Assembly (NCBI GenBank): GCA_965658435.1
Contig: CBFHSE010000023.1
Location: forward strand, 1-25,642
From: JADHLN01 sp965658435
GTDB lineage: Bacteria > Pseudomonadota > Alphaproteobacteria > Rickettsiales > JABIRX01
Direction: 5' to 3'
DNA length: 25,642 nucleotides
Shown: positions 22,718-25,642 of the stretch, piece by piece
How the letters are laid out: every line of letters starts with the position of its first letter
Numbering within the stretch: the first letter of the stretch is position 1
The notes under the pieces: generated by a model
The model's input: only the letters and a program-made list of their open reading frames with translations
Told to the model about the DNA's origin: nothing
Database searches by the model: none
Program-made: the position numbers and the translations under genes

Positions 22718-24571
22718 ATGCAAGATTATCAAGTTATAGTAATTGGGGGAGGGCATGCAGGTTGCGAAGCAGCTTATATTTCTGCCGCCAATGGCTGTAA
22801 TACATTATTAATTACTAAATCTATAGATAAAATAGGAGAATTATCATGCAACCCCTCAATTGGAGGAGTTGGCAAAGGAATCATTGTAAGAGAAATTGAT
22901 GCTTTGGGCGGAATAATGGCTAAAGCAATAGATAAATCAGGAACTCATTTTAAAATATTAAATCAAAGCAAAGGAGCTGCAGTACATGGCCCAAGAGCTC
23001 AAGCAGATAGAAAATTATATAAAAAAGCAATTCAATATTACCTAAAATCACAGAAAAACCTAACAATATTAGAAGAAGAAGTCACAGAAATAATTACTAA
23101 AAACAATAAAATCACAGGGCTCAAAACTAATAATAATATTATAAATGCCAATTCCATTATATTAACCACAGGAACCTTCTTAAATGGCATAATTCATATT
23201 GGAGACAAGAAAATAGCAGCAGGCAGAATAGGAGAAACTCCAGCAAAAAAATTAGCAGAATCTCTAAAAAAGCATAATTTTAAAATAGGGCGCTTAAAAA
23301 CAGGCACACCACCAAGAATTGACGGCAAAACTATAAATTATAAAGAGCTAGATACACAAGAAGCAGATAAACCAGCAAACGCATTTTCATTTGATAATAA
23401 AGAAATAACCATAAAACAAATAGCTTGTCATATTACCTATACCAATAAAAAAACACATTCTATAATTAGTAAAAATATAAATAAAAGCGCTATTTATTCA
23501 GGACAAATATCAGGAAAAGGACCTCGTTATTGTCCTTCAATAGAAGATAAAATAAGCCGTTTTGCTGATAAAGACCGACATTTAGTATTTCTAGAGCAAG
23601 AAGGTCTTGACAACTATACCATATATCCAAATGGTTTATCTACCGCATTGCCAGAGAATGTACAAGAAGATTATATTCATTCAATAAAAGGCCTAGAAAA
23701 TTGTAAGATAACTCAATATGGCTACGCCATTGAATATGATTATATCGACCCACGTGAACTTCAAGCAAATCTTGAAACAAAGAAAATTTCAGGCCTATTT
23801 TTTGCAGGACAAATTAATGGAACAACAGGTTATGAAGAAGCAGCAGGGCAGGGCATTATAGCAGGAATAAATGCCAGTTTAAAAATACAAAATAAAGAAA
23901 ATTTTACTTTAAAGAGAAGCGAGGCATATATAGGCGTATTAATAGATGATTTAATTCGCTTAGGAACAAGCGAACCATACAGAATATTTACATCCAGGGC
24001 AGAATATAGATTAATGTTAAGAAGTGATAATGCCGATCAAAGACTTACGCCAAAAGCTATAAAATTAGGAATTGTTTCACGTGAAACAATTAAAAACTAC
24101 AATAATAAAATAAAAAAGATAAAATCCTTAACTAATTTATTGCATGGATTTAAACTAAGCCCTAATCAAGCAAATAAATTAGGTTTTAAAATCAATTTAG
24201 ATGGCAGAAGAAGATCCGCTTATGATTTACTAAAATACCAAAACATCAATTATGATCAATTAGCTGAAATATGGCCAGAGTTAAAAAATTTTAATAGTGA
24301 GATTATTAAACAGATAGAAATAGAATCAAAATATTCTGACTATATAAACTTACAAAAAAAAGATATAGAGATTATAGAAAAAGACGAAAAAATAAAGATA
24401 CCAAATAATCTTGACTATAATCAAATATCATCTTTATCTAATGAAGCAAAAGAAAAATTAAACTCTATAAAACCAACAAATCTAGGACAAGCATCAAGAA
24501 TATCTGGCATAACACCCGCAGCTTTAATTACTATCATGGTTGCCATCAAAAAACTTAAGAAATCTGGCTAA
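22718..24571 (+). CDS. mnmG: tRNA uridine 5-carboxymethylaminomethyl modification enzyme MnmG (GidA)
   Basis: 617 residues (E. coli 629). With MnmE it installs the cmnm5 group on U34 of tRNAs. The N-terminal FAD motif is VIGGGHAGCEAAYISAANG (8-26), followed by LSCNPSIGGVGKGIIVREIDALGG, KTGTPPRIDG, the C-terminal FAD-side sequence GLFFAGQINGTTGYEEAAGQG (~360) and the conserved FTSRAEYRLMLRSDNAD region. A perfect parS site is embedded at codons 452-457 (IVSRET). In many bacteria mnmG neighbours rsmG-parA-parB near the origin; here the next gene is tyrA on the other strand, 2 nt away. Confidence 0.97.
   Translation: MQDYQVIVIGGGHAGCEAAYISAANGCNTLLITKSIDKIGELSCNPSIGGVGKGIIVREIDALGGIMAKAIDKSGTHFKILNQSKGAAVHGPRAQADRKLYKKAIQYYLKSQKNLTILEEEVTEIITKNNKITGLKTNNNIINANSIILTTGTFLNGIIHIGDKKIAAGRIGETPAKKLAESLKKHNFKIGRLKTGTPPRIDGKTINYKELDTQEADKPANAFSFDNKEITIKQIACHITYTNKKTHSIISKNINKSAIYSGQISGKGPRYCPSIEDKISRFADKDRHLVFLEQEGLDNYTIYPNGLSTALPENVQEDYIHSIKGLENCKITQYGYAIEYDYIDPRELQANLETKKISGLFFAGQINGTTGYEEAAGQGIIAGINASLKIQNKENFTLKRSEAYIGVLIDDLIRLGTSEPYRIFTSRAEYRLMLRSDNADQRLTPKAIKLGIVSRETIKNYNNKIKKIKSLTNLLHGFKLSPNQANKLGFKINLDGRRRSAYDLLKYQNINYDQLAEIWPELKNFNSEIIKQIEIESKYSDYINLQKKDIEIIEKDEKIKIPNNLDYNQISSLSNEAKEKLNSIKPTNLGQASRISGITPAALITIMVAIKKLKKSG
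24073..24088. promoter_or_regulatory. parS: parS (ParB-binding) site inside mnmG
   Basis: TGTTTCACGTGAAACA is an exact match to the parS consensus, and the palindrome extends to 20 bp (ATTGTTTCACGTGAAACAAT, 24071-24090). It is read as Val-Ser-Arg-Glu-Thr, the same peptide as at the carA site. Confidence 0.93.
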
Positions 24572-24573
24572 AT

Positions 24574-25551
24574 TTACAAACTATATAAAAAACGTGCAAG
24601 ACGGTCCTTAATATAGTCTCTTTGACTAAGATTTTTTACATTATAAAACTCTTCCTCTTTTGCAATAGCCGTAAAATCCAAAAATCCTTGCCCCACATAA
24701 TTTGTATAATCTTTTATATTTTCTTTTACTACACGGTAAGTTATTGATGCAATAATTTTTGCTAAATCAACATAAATTTTAAATTCATCATCTATTGCTC
24801 TTGCATGATCAAATTTATTTATATCTTGTTCAATTTGATATATATATTGCTGCAAGGCTATTTTGAAGTTGATTTCAGCTTTTTCTATATATTTACTATT
24901 ATAAGAAAAAATATCATCCCACATATTAATATTTGAAGAATTTAATCTAATAAATTTGCTAAAATATACCGAATCCAACATATTTTCTAATTCAGCTAAA
25001 TTTTCATCAAATAAATTATCTAAATTAAAAGCTAATTTTTGAATCAAATGAGAAACATATGCATAAATTTCATCATGCCTGGAAGCAGGAAGCATTTCAG
25101 GGATTGCACCAGCCAAATGCCACAAATCAGTAATTTTCTTAATTGCTTGATTGTCACCTTTAGTAATTATAATTTTTTTACCATCATATAAATTTGCAAT
25201 TACTGTTCCTGTGCCAGATAAATGAGACCCAGCTATTGGATGGCTTGCGACAAATGAAATATTTGGCAAATAAAAATTAGCTAAATCATCAACAAAATAT
25301 TTTACAGACCCCAAGTCAGATATTATTACATCATCTAGCAACCTGATTTTGGCTATATTCCTAAAAACATATTCATACTGACTAAGAGGTACTGCTATAA
25401 AAATAATATTTGCATCCTTTAAACTAAAATAATCTTCATCAGACCTAGAAAAAGCAAGTATTTCACTTGCTAATTTTCTTTCTTGTAATAAATTAGCTAA
25501 AGAAGACCCAATTAAACCATTCCCAATAATAACAATCTTATTATATTCCAT
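24574..25551 (-). CDS. tyrA: Prephenate (arogenate) dehydrogenase, TyrA family
   Basis: 325 residues. It oxidatively decarboxylates prephenate or arogenate on the way to tyrosine. The NAD(P)-binding motif is IIGNGLIGSSLA with Gly10, Gly12 and Gly15. AVPLSQY, ISDLGSVK and SHPIAGSHLSG follow, with His104 as the expected catalytic residue. The C-terminal helical dimerisation domain contains AYVSHLIQKLAF, where the usual SHLPH reads SHLIQ. There is no chorismate mutase or ACT domain in this chain. It converges with mnmG (2-nt gap) and is divergent from the next gene. Confidence 0.9.
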   Translation of the reverse strand: MEYNKIVIIGNGLIGSSLANLLQERKLASEILAFSRSDEDYFSLKDANIIFIAVPLSQYEYVFRNIAKIRLLDDVIISDLGSVKYFVDDLANFYLPNISFVASHPIAGSHLSGTGTVIANLYDGKKIIITKGDNQAIKKITDLWHLAGAIPEMLPASRHDEIYAYVSHLIQKLAFNLDNLFDENLAELENMLDSVYFSKFIRLNSSNINMWDDIFSYNSKYIEKAEINFKIALQQYIYQIEQDINKFDHARAIDDEFKIYVDLAKIIASITYRVVKENIKDYTNYVGQGFLDFTAIAKEEEFYNVKNLSQRDYIKDRLARFLYSL

Positions 25552-25569
25552 TAAAATTTATGAGTAATT

Positions 25570-25642
25570 ATGTTAATAAATAACCTCTTAAAAAATGCAC
25601 AAAATCTATTAAAAGATCAAGGAATTACATCTTACATATTAG
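25570..25642 (+). CDS. prmC: Start of a probable PrmC (release-factor glutamine methyltransferase), 3' partial
   Basis: The 24 visible residues begin MLINNLLKNAQNLLKDQGIT and continue SYIL. The pattern LLxxAxxxLxxxGIxS is typical of the PrmC/HemK N terminus, where it is usually followed by xDAExLL. The frame remains open to the window edge. The methyltransferase domain is not in view, so the call rests only on the N-terminal pattern. Divergent from tyrA with an 18-nt gap. Confidence 0.5.
   Translation, partial: MLINNLLKNAQNLLKDQGITSYIL

Overview
The window is an AT-rich (roughly 30% GC by eye), gene-dense bacterial chromosome segment. The icd (483 aa with a long C-terminal extension), virB8-virB9, gltA, mnmG and permissive start codons all look like Rickettsiales (Alphaproteobacteria). 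It also carries aroQ, tyrA, carAB, a photolyase and the end of a hemagglutinin-like exoprotein. Those are unusual for strictly intracellular Rickettsiaceae or Anaplasmataceae and point to a deeper-branching, less reduced, possibly aquatic or protist-associated lineage such as Deianiraeaceae or Midichloriaceae. This placement is inference from gene content; no 16S rRNA is present.

Layout. (1) 1-3517: the 3' end of a large hemagglutinin-like gene, followed by six small, mostly overlapping genes that nearly all encode lipoproteins, and a probable decayed ORF. (2) 3518-6117: tRNA-fMet on the minus strand, then a photolyase/cryptochrome gene overlapping a glutathione peroxidase gene. (3) 6286-8403: a 705-aa eukaryotic-type ubiquitin-specific protease (USP) homologue. 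Its Cys box lies after its His box, as expected for a circularly permuted domain, and it carries a long repetitive Ala/Ser/Pro tail with four copies of a Cys-containing helix. (4) 8404-8952: tRNA-Gly(GCC), a strong hairpin RNA candidate and the gltA promoter. (5) 8953-25642: housekeeping genes gltA, carA-carB (minus), uvrC-pgsA, psd-pssA-aroQ-phhB (minus), icd, virB8-virB9, mnmG, tyrA (minus) and the start of a probable prmC.

How the genes fit together. psd-pssA and pgsA make phosphatidylethanolamine and phosphatidylglycerol. gltA and icd are consecutive-pathway TCA enzymes. carAB supplies carbamoyl phosphate for pyrimidines and arginine. aroQ and tyrA indicate aromatic amino acid synthesis. 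virB8-virB9 belong to a type IV secretion system, a plausible though unproven exporter for the USP-like protein. Two near-perfect parS sites, inside carA and inside mnmG, suggest that this part of the chromosome is in the ParB-bound, origin-proximal domain.

The most interesting item is the apparently circularly permuted USP (6286-8403). Next are the exoprotein/lipoprotein array, the intragenic parS pair and the hairpin RNA upstream of gltA.
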